Assembly (NCBI GenBank): GCA_900129595.1 | Contig: FQWG01000027.1 | Coordinates: 1 to 64,000 of the forward strand | Direction: 5' to 3' | DNA length: 64,000 nucleotides | Source of the DNA: Flavobacterium frigidimaris | GTDB taxonomy: Bacteria; Bacteroidota; Bacteroidia; Flavobacteriales; Flavobacteriaceae | In this document: piece after piece, positions 9,195 to 17,428 of the stretch | Position numbering within the stretch: position 1 is the first letter of the stretch | How the letters are laid out: every line of letters starts with the position of its first letter | The notes under the pieces: generated by a model | Database searches by the model: none | What the model saw: only the letters and a program-made list of their open reading frames with translations | Told to the model about the DNA's origin: nothing | Position numbers and translations under genes: made by a program

Positions 9195-12026
9195 ATGTTA
9201 GAAAAAGACAATACTATTGAAGTTCTTGGCGCAAGAGTTCATAATCTAAAAAATATAGACATTTCTATTCCGCGTGAAAAACTGGTGGTTATTACCGGTT
9301 TATCAGGTTCGGGAAAATCTTCTTTGGCGTTTGACACCATTTATGCCGAAGGACAACGTCGCTATGTAGAAACTTTTTCAGCTTATGCCAGGCAGTTTCT
9401 GGGTGGTTTAGAACGACCTGATGTTGACAAAATCGACGGACTTTCGCCGGTAATTGCCATTGAACAGAAAACCACAAGTAAAAGCCCGCGTTCTACTGTT
9501 GGTACTATTACTGAAATATATGATTTCCTGAGACTTCTTTACGCTCGTGGTGCTGACGCATATAGTTATAACACCGGCGAGAAAATGGTTTCATATTCTG
9601 ATGAGCAAATCAAAGATTTGATTATTCAGGATTTTAAAGGAAAACGAATTAACATTCTTGCTCCGGTTATTAGAGCCAGAAAAGGTCATTATGCCGAATT
9701 ATTCCAGCAAATTACCAAACAAGGATTTCTTAAAGTTCGTGTAAATGGCGAAGTACAGGATTTAGTTTCAGGAATGAAACTGGATCGTTATAAAACCCAC
9801 GATATCGAGATTGTTGTCGACAGAATGTTGATTGAAGATACGGAAGACAATCAAAAAAGATTATCAGAAAGTATCAATACAGCCATGCATCATGGCGAAA
9901 ATGTATTGATGATTTTAGATCAGGATACCAATGAAGTTCGCTTTTTTAGTAGAAATTTAATGTGTCCAACAACAGGGATTTCGTATCAAAACCCGGAACC
10001 GAATTTGTTTTCTTTCAACTCCCCAAAAGGAGCTTGTCCGCATTGTAACGGATTAGGAACAGTTCATGAAATCAACATCAAAAAGATTATTCCAAATCCT
10101 AAATTATCGATTAAAGCCGGAGGTTTTGCTCCGCTTGGTGAATACAAATCGTCCTGGATTTTTAAGCAACTGGAAGTTATTGGAGAAAAATTCAGTTTCA
10201 AAATAACCGACCCGATTGAGAAAATTCCGGAAGAAGCCATGATCATGATTCTTCACGGCGGAAAAGATAAATTTGTTGTCAATTCTAAAGAGTTAGGAGT
10301 TACCCGCGATTATAAAATAGATTTTGAAGGAATCTCACATTTCATCAAAAATCAATTTGATGAAACTTCTTCTACCACTATAAAACGTTGGGCAAAAGAT
10401 TTTATGGACGAAGTAAATTGTCCGGTTTGTGATGGCTCCCGTTTGAAAAAAGAAGCTTTATTCTTTAAAATTAATGACAAAAACATTGTTGAATTGTGTG
10501 ATATGGATATCTCCGATTTAACGGTTTGGTTTCAGGATTTAAACAAACACTTATCAGACAAACAACTTTTGATTGCTTCAGAAGTGGTAAAAGAAATCAA
10601 AGACAGATTGAACTTCCTGATGAATGTTGGCTTGAATTATCTGGCTTTAAGCCGAAGTTCAAAATCACTTTCGGGTGGTGAAGCACAACGTATTCGTCTG
10701 GCGACACAAATTGGTTCACAGCTGGTTGGTGTTTTATATATTCTGGATGAGCCAAGTATTGGTTTACATCAAAGAGACAATGAGAAGCTAATTCATTCAT
10801 TGGAACAATTACGTGATATCGGGAATTCGGTTATTGTCGTAGAACACGACAAAGACATGATCGAACGCGCTGATTATGTAATTGATATTGGACCAAAAGC
10901 AGGTAAATACGGAGGAGAAATCATCAGTATTGGAACTCCGGCAGAAACTTTGAAATCAAATACAATTACTGCTCAGTATCTGAACGGTAAAATGAAATTG
11001 GAGATTCCGAAGGAACGCCGTAAAGGAAATGGAAAATTCCTAAAACTAACCGGAGCAACAGGAAACAACCTTAAAAATGTTTCCATTGAATTGCCTCTCG
11101 GAAAAATGATTTGTGTTACCGGAGTTTCAGGAAGTGGAAAATCGACTTTAATAAACGAGACGCTCTACCCTATTTTGAATGCCTATTATTTTAATGGCGT
11201 AAAAAAACCGCAGCCCTATAAAAAAATTGAAGGTCTGGAACATATTGACAAAGTAATTGATATTGATCAAAGTCCGATTGGAAGAACGCCACGTTCGAAT
11301 CCGGCAACTTATACTGAAGTTTTTACCGAAATCAGAAACTTGTTTACCATGACTTCTGAAAGTATGATTCGTGGTTACAAAGCCGGACGTTTTAGTTTTA
11401 ATGTAAAAGGCGGGCGTTGTGAAACCTGCGAAGGTTCCGGTGTCAGAACGATCGAAATGAACTTTCTTCCGGACGTTTACGTAGAATGCGAAACCTGTCA
11501 GGGAAAACGTTTTAACAGGGAAACTTTAGAAATTCGCTATAAAGGAAAATCAATTTCGGATGTACTGAATATGACAGTTGATGAAGCGGTTCCTTTCTTT
11601 GAAAACATTCCGAAGATATACAGAAAAGTAAAAACAATTCAGGATGTTGGTTTAGGATATATTACACTTGGTCAGCAAAGTACCACACTTTCTGGTGGTG
11701 AAGCGCAGCGTATTAAACTCGCAGGAGAATTATCTAAAAAAGATACCGGAAATACGTTTTATATTTTGGACGAACCTACTACAGGATTGCATTTTGAGGA
11801 CATTCGTGTGCTGATGGACGTGATCAATAAACTGGTTGATAAAGGAAATACGATCCTGATAATCGAACACAATATGGACGTCATTAAACTTGCGGATTAT
11901 ATTATTGATATTGGACCAGAAGGCGGAAAAGGCGGTGGACAATTAATTGCGAAAGGAACTCCGGAAGAAGTAGCAAAAAATAAAAAAAGCTATACGGCTA
12001 AGTTTTTGAAAAAAGAGTTAGAATAG
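9195..12026 (+). CDS. uvrA: Excinuclease ABC subunit A
   Basis: A 943-residue DNA-damage sensor of nucleotide excision repair that loads UvrB at lesions. Two ABC ATPase modules are present: Walker [10 protein letters not shown] (residues 35-43) with signature [14 protein letters not shown], and Walker [10 protein letters not shown] with signature [14 protein letters not shown]. Zinc-binding CxxC pairs are visible in [23 protein letters not shown] and CETCQGKRF. Length fits standard UvrA rather than the shorter UvrA-like drug-resistance paralogues. Single gene with its own promoter. The first ATG after the promoter was taken as start. Confidence 0.96.
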   Translation: MLEKDNTIEVLGARVHNLKNIDISIPREKLVVITGLSGSGKSSLAFDTIYAEGQRRYVETFSAYARQFLGGLERPDVDKIDGLSPVIAIEQKTTSKSPRSTVGTITEIYDFLRLLYARGADAYSYNTGEKMVSYSDEQIKDLIIQDFKGKRINILAPVIRARKGHYAELFQQITKQGFLKVRVNGEVQDLVSGMKLDRYKTHDIEIVVDRMLIEDTEDNQKRLSESINTAMHHGENVLMILDQDTNEVRFFSRNLMCPTTGISYQNPEPNLFSFNSPKGACPHCNGLGTVHEINIKKIIPNPKLSIKAGGFAPLGEYKSSWIFKQLEVIGEKFSFKITDPIEKIPEEAMIMILHGGKDKFVVNSKELGVTRDYKIDFEGISHFIKNQFDETSSTTIKRWAKDFMDEVNCPVCDGSRLKKEALFFKINDKNIVELCDMDISDLTVWFQDLNKHLSDKQLLIASEVVKEIKDRLNFLMNVGLNYLALSRSSKSLSGGEAQRIRLATQIGSQLVGVLYILDEPSIGLHQRDNEKLIHSLEQLRDIGNSVIVVEHDKDMIERADYVIDIGPKAGKYGGEIISIGTPAETLKSNTITAQYLNGKMKLEIPKERRKGNGKFLKLTGATGNNLKNVSIELPLGKMICVTGVSGSGKSTLINETLYPILNAYYFNGVKKPQPYKKIEGLEHIDKVIDIDQSPIGRTPRSNPATYTEVFTEIRNLFTMTSESMIRGYKAGRFSFNVKGGRCETCEGSGVRTIEMNFLPDVYVECETCQGKRFNRETLEIRYKGKSISDVLNMTVDEAVPFFENIPKIYRKVKTIQDVGLGYITLGQQSTTLSGGEAQRIKLAGELSKKDTGNTFYILDEPTTGLHFEDIRVLMDVINKLVDKGNTILIIEHNMDVIKLADYIIDIGPEGGKGGGQLIAKGTPEEVAKNKKSYTAKFLKKELE

Positions 12027-12122
12027 AAATTGATCTTTGTCACAAAAATATTTTGACAAAGATGCATTGATTTAAAAAATTAACAGTAGTAATTTTATAT
12101 TTTAGCATCAAAAATATAAAAG

Positions 12123-13031
12123 ATGAAATCAATTTTGCCATTCATTATAATAGTATTACTCAGTGCTAAAAGTTTTTCCCAATCACCAAAAGACAGCTTT
12201 AGAAATGCTGTAAAAGAAAGACTTAAAAATATTAATGAAAAACAAATTGACAACCCTTACTATTCCAGACAAGAACTAGAAGAGGAATATCTCCTTGAAA
12301 ACAGTGTTTTTCAAGCTTTGGCTCAGCCTAGCACAGAAAGTGATCTAGCGAATTATTTTAAAATTTATCTGGAACAAAATCTTCTAAAAAAAATTGATTT
12401 TAGTAAACTTAAAACGTCTTCTTACTACAAAGGTATTTCTAATAAAAAATACAATTACACTATACGACTTACCTTTGAGATAAATAAGAAGAATAAAGCT
12501 TTTAATTTTCGTATTCATACGGGAGACAGTGAGCTCGATAAAAAAGTTATCGAAATTTTTAAAAATTATCCTTTAGAAAAATTAAATTTAAATGATAATG
12601 CTAAACTTGGAAAAATTAGTATTCAGCTATTTACAAAAGAAGACAAAAACACCATAATAAAAGCAAGTACATTTGCCGTTGTAGATCAGCTTCCCGTTTT
12701 AAAAGGATGCGAAGGTATTGCATACAATTCCGAACTGGGCAGATGTCTTTATGATCAAATATTCGAGTATGTTTTAAAAAATATCTCACTTGAAAACATT
12801 GCAAAACAAGGCAAAAGAGGAGAAATCATTATCAATCCGCGTTTTTCTATTGATTCTGATGGAAAAATTTTCCGTGTTAACTCTATTGCTCCAAACAAAA
12901 TTATCAAGGATGAAATTGACAGGATTATAACATCTTTTAATCAAGTGATAATTCCAGGTAAAAGAAATGACACTCCTAAAAACACCTATTGTGAAACTTT
13001 CCGAATGATAACTATCAACAATTTAAAATGA
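12123..13031 (+). CDS. Exported protein with two TonB-C-like domains, function unknown
   Basis: A 302-residue protein with a clear signal peptide (MKSILPFIIIVLLSAKSFSQ) and no membrane helix after it. The C-terminal part (about residues 190-300: LPVLKGCEG, then RGEIIINPRFSIDSDGKI and IITSFNQVIIPGKR) resembles the TonB C-terminal domain common in flavobacterial exported proteins, with its paired cysteines. A second, weaker region of the same kind lies at about 105-175 (IRLTFEINKKNKAFNFRIHT). Because the N-terminal anchor and proline-rich spacer of true TonB are absent, it is unlikely to energise receptors in the usual way. Its role is unknown. Confidence 0.65.
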   Translation: MKSILPFIIIVLLSAKSFSQSPKDSFRNAVKERLKNINEKQIDNPYYSRQELEEEYLLENSVFQALAQPSTESDLANYFKIYLEQNLLKKIDFSKLKTSSYYKGISNKKYNYTIRLTFEINKKNKAFNFRIHTGDSELDKKVIEIFKNYPLEKLNLNDNAKLGKISIQLFTKEDKNTIIKASTFAVVDQLPVLKGCEGIAYNSELGRCLYDQIFEYVLKNISLENIAKQGKRGEIIINPRFSIDSDGKIFRVNSIAPNKIIKDEIDRIITSFNQVIIPGKRNDTPKNTYCETFRMITINNLK

Positions 13032-13183
13032 TAGACTTTATACAAGTTTAAAAAACACTTTCATAATTCATTGATAATGAATAAACAACTTAAGAGATCA
13101 TTATCGCTACATTACTTTAAAATTAATAAATACTAATTTCTGTAACAATTCTCGAAAAAAGCAGTAATTTAGTATGCCCATTT

Positions 13184-13214
13184 TGCCAAAGTTTTTGATT
13201 TTGGCAATTTTTTA
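13184..13214 (+). terminator. Terminator-like hairpin
   Basis: Stem TGCCAAA/TTTGGCA (13184-13190 with 13200-13206) followed by a run of T. It lies about 150 bases after the stop of the TonB-C-like gene. An outer cccat/atggg pairing extends it. Confidence 0.55.
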
Positions 13215-13245
13215 TGGGCTAAAAATAATGTTTCGATTGAAAACC

Positions 13246-13358
13246 GATGCCCTAGCCCTGATGGCAGCGGCATCCTTTTTCTGGCTGCTGCCAGCCAGGA
13301 AAAGATATAGCGGACAGCAGGACACGAGCGTTAGCGACTGACGAAGTAAATAGCTCCT
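13246..13358 (+). ncRNA. Structured interspersed element, copy 1 (Flavo-1-like candidate)
   Basis: The element reads agccctgat, agcggcatccttttt, a hairpin, aaaagatatagcggacagcagga and then agctcct. The central hairpin is CTGGCTG-ctgc-CAGCCAG (13281-13298). The copy at 29528-29610 on the other strand has the same flanks but a different, still paired, hairpin. CCTG and CAGG at the two ends can also pair. Compared with copy 2 this one has an extra stretch of about 27 bases before agctcct. I suspect this is the Rfam Flavo-1 RNA motif, but this is from memory and untested. Confidence 0.45.
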
Positions 13359-13360
13359 AC

Positions 13361-13383
13361 TTCGACTCCGCTCAGGATGACAA
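13361..13383 (+). repeat. 23-base interspersed repeat, copy 1
   Basis: The 23 bases beginning ttcgactccgctcagg are identical at 53793-53815. Confidence 0.7.
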
Positions 13384-13457
13384 TATCATTACGCTCAGGT
13401 TGACAATTTAAAACGACACAGCTAGAAATAAAAATATAAATAATTAAAATACCTAAA

Positions 13458-14186
13458 ATGAGATTAGAAGATTTTGATAATGATGAGGATAAAGTAATTC
13501 AGGATCGTTTGAAACAAAAAACGTGGAATGAAATTAGGACAAATGACAGCTGGGCGATTTTTAAAATCATGGCTGAGTTTGTAAACGGTTACGAAAGCAT
13601 GGGACGCATTGGTCCGTGTGTATCTATTTTTGGATCTGCCAGAACAAAACCGGACGATAAGTACTATTTATTGGCAGAAAAAATTGCTTACAAAATCAGT
13701 AAAGCTGGTTACGGTGTAATCACAGGAGGTGGTCCCGGAATCATGGAAGCTGGTAATAAAGGCGCACATTTAGGTGGCGGAACTTCAGTTGGTTTAAATA
13801 TCGAATTGCCTTTTGAACAACACTTTAACCCGTATATCGATCACGATAAAAACCTGAATTTCGATTATTTCTTTGTGAGAAAAGTAATGTTCGTAAAATA
13901 TTCGCAAGGTTTTGTGGTAATGCCGGGAGGTTTTGGAACTTTAGATGAGATGTTTGAAGCGATTACCCTAATTCAAACCAAAAAAATTGGTAAATTCCCA
14001 ATTATATTAGTAGGTATAGAATTCTGGTCCGGATTGATCGAATGGGTAAAAACAGTATTAGTAGAAAAAATGCATACCGTAAGCCCCGAAGACTTGAACT
14101 TATTTAAGATCGTTGATACTGAAGATGAAGTAGTTGATGTATTAGATAAATTCTATAAGAAATACGACTTAAGTCCTAATTTCTAA
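13458..14186 (+). CDS. LOG-family protein (TIGR00730; nucleoside 5'-monophosphate phosphoribohydrolase type)
   Basis: A 242-residue cytosolic protein with the Rossmann-like LOG fold. The two signature motifs are present: GGGPGIMEAGNKGA and PGGFGTLDEMFE, with the conserved Arg and Glu of the active site. LOG enzymes release the base from cytokinin riboside monophosphates or other nucleoside monophosphates; the natural substrate in bacteria like this is not certain. Some databases label such proteins lysine decarboxylase, which is a known misnomer. Stands alone between a repeat-rich spacer and a palindromic repeat. Confidence 0.88.
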   Translation: MRLEDFDNDEDKVIQDRLKQKTWNEIRTNDSWAIFKIMAEFVNGYESMGRIGPCVSIFGSARTKPDDKYYLLAEKIAYKISKAGYGVITGGGPGIMEAGNKGAHLGGGTSVGLNIELPFEQHFNPYIDHDKNLNFDYFFVRKVMFVKYSQGFVVMPGGFGTLDEMFEAITLIQTKKIGKFPIILVGIEFWSGLIEWVKTVLVEKMHTVSPEDLNLFKIVDTEDEVVDVLDKFYKKYDLSPNF

Positions 14187-14197
14187 TGTTTTTTTTT

Positions 14198-14276
14198 ACC
14201 ATATAAGTAATCTAATTTCATTTAGAAATGCCACATAAAGCATTCAACTTAAATTTTCTTATATTACTTATATCGT
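14198..14276. repeat. Palindromic interspersed repeat (accatataagt family), copy 1
   Basis: Arms 14198-14211 and 14263-14276 are inverted copies with 13 of 14 positions matching (accatataagtaat type). Related arms occur at 23714-23794 and 62491-62628. Confidence 0.65.
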
Positions 14277-14305
14277 GAAATAATCATAAAATCTTACAAA
14301 AAATT

Positions 14306-14332
14306 AAAGCTGTTTTTAAAACAGCTTTTTTT
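14306..14332 (+). terminator. Terminator
   Basis: Stem AAAGCTGTTT/AAACAGCTTT with a very short loop, followed by a run of seven T. It lies about 120 bases after the LOG gene. Confidence 0.75.
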
Positions 14333-14409
14333 ATACTATTTTTACAATAAAACCAGAAAGACTATACCCTCGTAACTTAGATTATATCTCTTAAATTTTT
14401 AAGCCATCA

Positions 14410-17241
14410 TTGAAATCATCTTATAAAATTATATTCTTCGTTTTTGTTTTGATGAACCCATTAAAACAGTACGCACAACATCAGTCTAAGATGGAGGTGG
14501 CGGTTAATCTCGAGCTGAAAACACTTAACGTAAAACAGGATATTACCTATTATAATACTTCGAATGATTCTTTGATATCGATTGTTTTAAACGATTGGAA
14601 TAATGCTTTTTCTGATAAAAATACGCCTTTGGCAAGAAGATTTTCTGATGAATTCTACAGAGGTTTTCATTTAGCAAAAACCTCAGAAAGAGGTAATACA
14701 ACCATTCTGAATCTTACAGACTCTGATAATATGGCGCTCGAATGGGAAAGAACCGCTAAAAACCCTGATTTTATTGTGGTTAGACTGAATCGAAAATTAT
14801 ATCCCGGAGAAAAAATTGATTTACATTTAACTTATATTTCAAAGATTCCAAGCGATAAATTTACGCATTATGGTTTTGACCAAAATGGCGGAATGAATTT
14901 AAAAAACTGGTTTTTAAGTCCTGCACGTTTTGAAAATCATCGTTTTATTAAATACAATAATTTCAACTTAGATGATATCGCAAATGCGGCCACAGATTAT
15001 GAAATTGCTATAAAAATCCCTACTCAATATTCTATTACAACTGACCTGAATTCTGTTTCAGAAGACCTTATGAATCCTTCTTTCAAAACATATTCATATT
15101 CCGGAAAAAACAGAACTGATTTTAATTTATTTATCGAAAAGCAAAATAGTTTTGCAAGCTATGAAAATGGTTCCCTGGAGGTACTTACGAATCTTAAAAA
15201 CAAAAAAATCAGCGAAATCCAAAAAGCAATTATCATCAATAGGGTTGTGAATTTTGCAAGTGCTTTTATCGGGAAATACCCGCATCAAAAAATCACGGTT
15301 TCTCAGGTAGATTATGACAGGAATCCGTTTTATGGTCTCAATCAGTTACCCTCTTTTATAAGTCCGTTTCCGGATGATTTTATATTCGAAATCACTTTTC
15401 TGAAGACGTACCTTAATAATTATCTTAAAAATAGTTTACGCGTCGATGCGAGAAAAGACAATTGGGTGTATGACGGAATCCAGATTTACAGCATGATGAA
15501 ATTCATGGAAGAAAATCATCTCGATCAAAAGATGCTGGGAAGGCTTTCAGATATGAAATTATTTAAAAGTTACAACATTACCAATCTGACTTTTAACGAG
15601 CAATACAGCTATTACTATATGCTGATGGCCAGGAAGAACCTCGATCAGCCTCTTGGAGACCCAAAAAATACGCTGATAAAATTCAACGAGCAAATTGCCA
15701 GTAAATATCGTGCGGGTTTAAGTTTAAGCTATTTAGATGATTACTTAAACCATAATATTGTTCCTGAAAGTGTCCAGGAATTCTATGACCTCAACAAACA
15801 AGGGCAAACAAATCGTTATAATTTTGAAAAAATACTCACTAAAAACAGCTCAAAAAATATCGATTGGTTTTTTAATACCATTATAGATTCCCGTGATATT
15901 ATTGACTATAAATTTTCGAATGTTTCCAGAACAAAAGACAGTGTGCAATTTCAGGTAAAAAATAAAACCAGTAATTTTGTTCCTATTCCGGTTTACGGAA
16001 TTAAGAAAAATGAGGTCGTCTTTAAAAAATGGATAGAACCTAAAAACAATGATTATATTTATGAATTTGCCAGAGAAAAAGCAGACAAAATCGTACTGAA
16101 TTATGACAATGAAGTTCCGGAATACAACTTGAGAAACAACTGGAAATCACTCAAAAGTGTCGTAATAACGAATCGTCCAATCAAATTTAATTTTGCAAAA
16201 GATCTTGAAGATCCTTATTATAACCAGATTCTATACATTCCAACTCTTACGTATAATTTATATGACGGTTTTACACCCGGAGTTCGATTTCACAATAAAA
16301 CAATTCTTGACAAACCTTTTACATTCGATATTAATCCCGCCTACTCTATCAAAGCCGGAACGATATCAGGTTCATCATCTTTTATCTGGAATGAATATTA
16401 CAGAAACAGCACGCTGTATAATATACGATATTCGCTTAGTCAAAATTACTATCATTATGCACCGGATGCCACTTATTTAAGATTGAATCCTATGGTTCAG
16501 TTTAGAATTCGGGAAGAAAATTTCAGAGATAACAGAAAACAGCTGATCCTGTTTAGGCAAGTTATTGTAAATCGTGAGGCCAGCAAATATATAACAGACA
16601 ATTCTAAGCCAAATTACTCGGTATTTAATGCTCGTTATTCAAATACTAAAACTGAATTGATTGACCATTTTAGTTTCATGAATGATCTGCAGTTTGCCGG
16701 AGATTTCGGGAAGATTGCCGGAGAGGTTGAATACCGAAGATTATTCGAAAACAATCACAAGCTAAACATACGATTGTATGCAGGAAGTTTTTTGTATAAT
16801 ACAACAAATTCAGATTATTTTAGTTTTGGTTTAGACCGTCCTACTGATTATATGTTTGATTATAATTTTTACGGACGATCAGAGAATACAGGATTTTTCA
16901 GCCAGCAATTCGTGATGGCAGAGGGAGGTTTTAAATCAAAATTAGAACCAGCGTACGCCAATCAGTGGATGACGACATTAAACGCCAGTTATTCGATCTG
17001 GAACTGGATTGAAGTTTATGGCGACATGGGATTTCTTAAGAGTAAACATCAAAGTGAGCATTTTGTTTACGATAGTGGTATCCGATTGAATCTGGTACCG
17101 GATTATTTTGAACTCTATTTTCCTGTTTACTCTAATAATGGGTGGGAAATCTCTCAAAATAAATACAACGAAAAAATTCGATTTGTGATCACTCTTTCGC
17201 CAAAAACATTAGTTAATCTTTTTACTCGAAAATGGTTTTAA
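14410..17241 (+). CDS. M1-peptidase-like protein fused to an outer-membrane barrel; zinc motif not found
   Basis: A 943-residue exported protein. Residues 25-500 read like an M1 (gluzincin) aminopeptidase: a beta-sandwich with YPGEKIDLHLTY and NWFLSPARF, then a helical domain. Where M1 enzymes have HExxH followed by a distant Glu, this protein has FEITFLKTYLNNYL and later NWVYDGIQIY, so the zinc ligands appear to be missing. From about residue 590 to the end it alternates short beta strands and closes with ..LFTRKWF, as outer-membrane barrels do. The start is TTG: an in-frame stop lies just upstream, and the next ATG would cut into the signal peptide. Likely a surface or outer-membrane protein without peptidase activity; role unknown. 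Confidence 0.7.
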   Translation: MKSSYKIIFFVFVLMNPLKQYAQHQSKMEVAVNLELKTLNVKQDITYYNTSNDSLISIVLNDWNNAFSDKNTPLARRFSDEFYRGFHLAKTSERGNTTILNLTDSDNMALEWERTAKNPDFIVVRLNRKLYPGEKIDLHLTYISKIPSDKFTHYGFDQNGGMNLKNWFLSPARFENHRFIKYNNFNLDDIANAATDYEIAIKIPTQYSITTDLNSVSEDLMNPSFKTYSYSGKNRTDFNLFIEKQNSFASYENGSLEVLTNLKNKKISEIQKAIIINRVVNFASAFIGKYPHQKITVSQVDYDRNPFYGLNQLPSFISPFPDDFIFEITFLKTYLNNYLKNSLRVDARKDNWVYDGIQIYSMMKFMEENHLDQKMLGRLSDMKLFKSYNITNLTFNEQYSYYYMLMARKNLDQPLGDPKNTLIKFNEQIASKYRAGLSLSYLDDYLNHNIVPESVQEFYDLNKQGQTNRYNFEKILTKNSSKNIDWFFNTIIDSRDIIDYKFSNVSRTKDSVQFQVKNKTSNFVPIPVYGIKKNEVVFKKWIEPKNNDYIYEFAREKADKIVLNYDNEVPEYNLRNNWKSLKSVVITNRPIKFNFAKDLEDPYYNQILYIPTLTYNLYDGFTPGVRFHNKTILDKPFTFDINPAYSIKAGTISGSSSFIWNEYYRNSTLYNIRYSLSQNYYHYAPDATYLRLNPMVQFRIREENFRDNRKQLILFRQVIVNREASKYITDNSKPNYSVFNARYSNTKTELIDHFSFMNDLQFAGDFGKIAGEVEYRRLFENNHKLNIRLYAGSFLYNTTNSDYFSFGLDRPTDYMFDYNFYGRSENTGFFSQQFVMAEGGFKSKLEPAYANQWMTTLNASYSIWNWIEVYGDMGFLKSKHQSEHFVYDSGIRLNLVPDYFELYFPVYSNNGWEISQNKYNEKIRFVITLSPKTLVNLFTRKWF

Positions 17242-17428
17242 TTGAATAAATTTTAAACAAAAACATGCGTTATTATCATTAAATTACATTTTTACATCAA
17301 TATAAATCAAAAAATATACCTGATTTTTTGATTTTAAATACATATAATTAAATTATATTTATTTTAAAGAATTATGATTATTGATTGTTTTTAAGTAATT
17401 TCGCAGTCTAACATGACCCTTCAAGATT

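Larger units (their letters stand above)
13032..13457. other. Intergenic stretch with terminator, structured element and repeats
   Basis: No gene is supported here. The stretch holds a terminator hairpin (13184-13214), one copy of a structured interspersed element (13246-13358), and a 23-base sequence (13361-13383) that occurs again, identical, at 53793-53815. Confidence 0.7.

Noticed and set aside
13458-14186. Lysine decarboxylase
   Set aside because: PGGFGTLDE and the length identify the LOG family; the decarboxylase label is a known misannotation.
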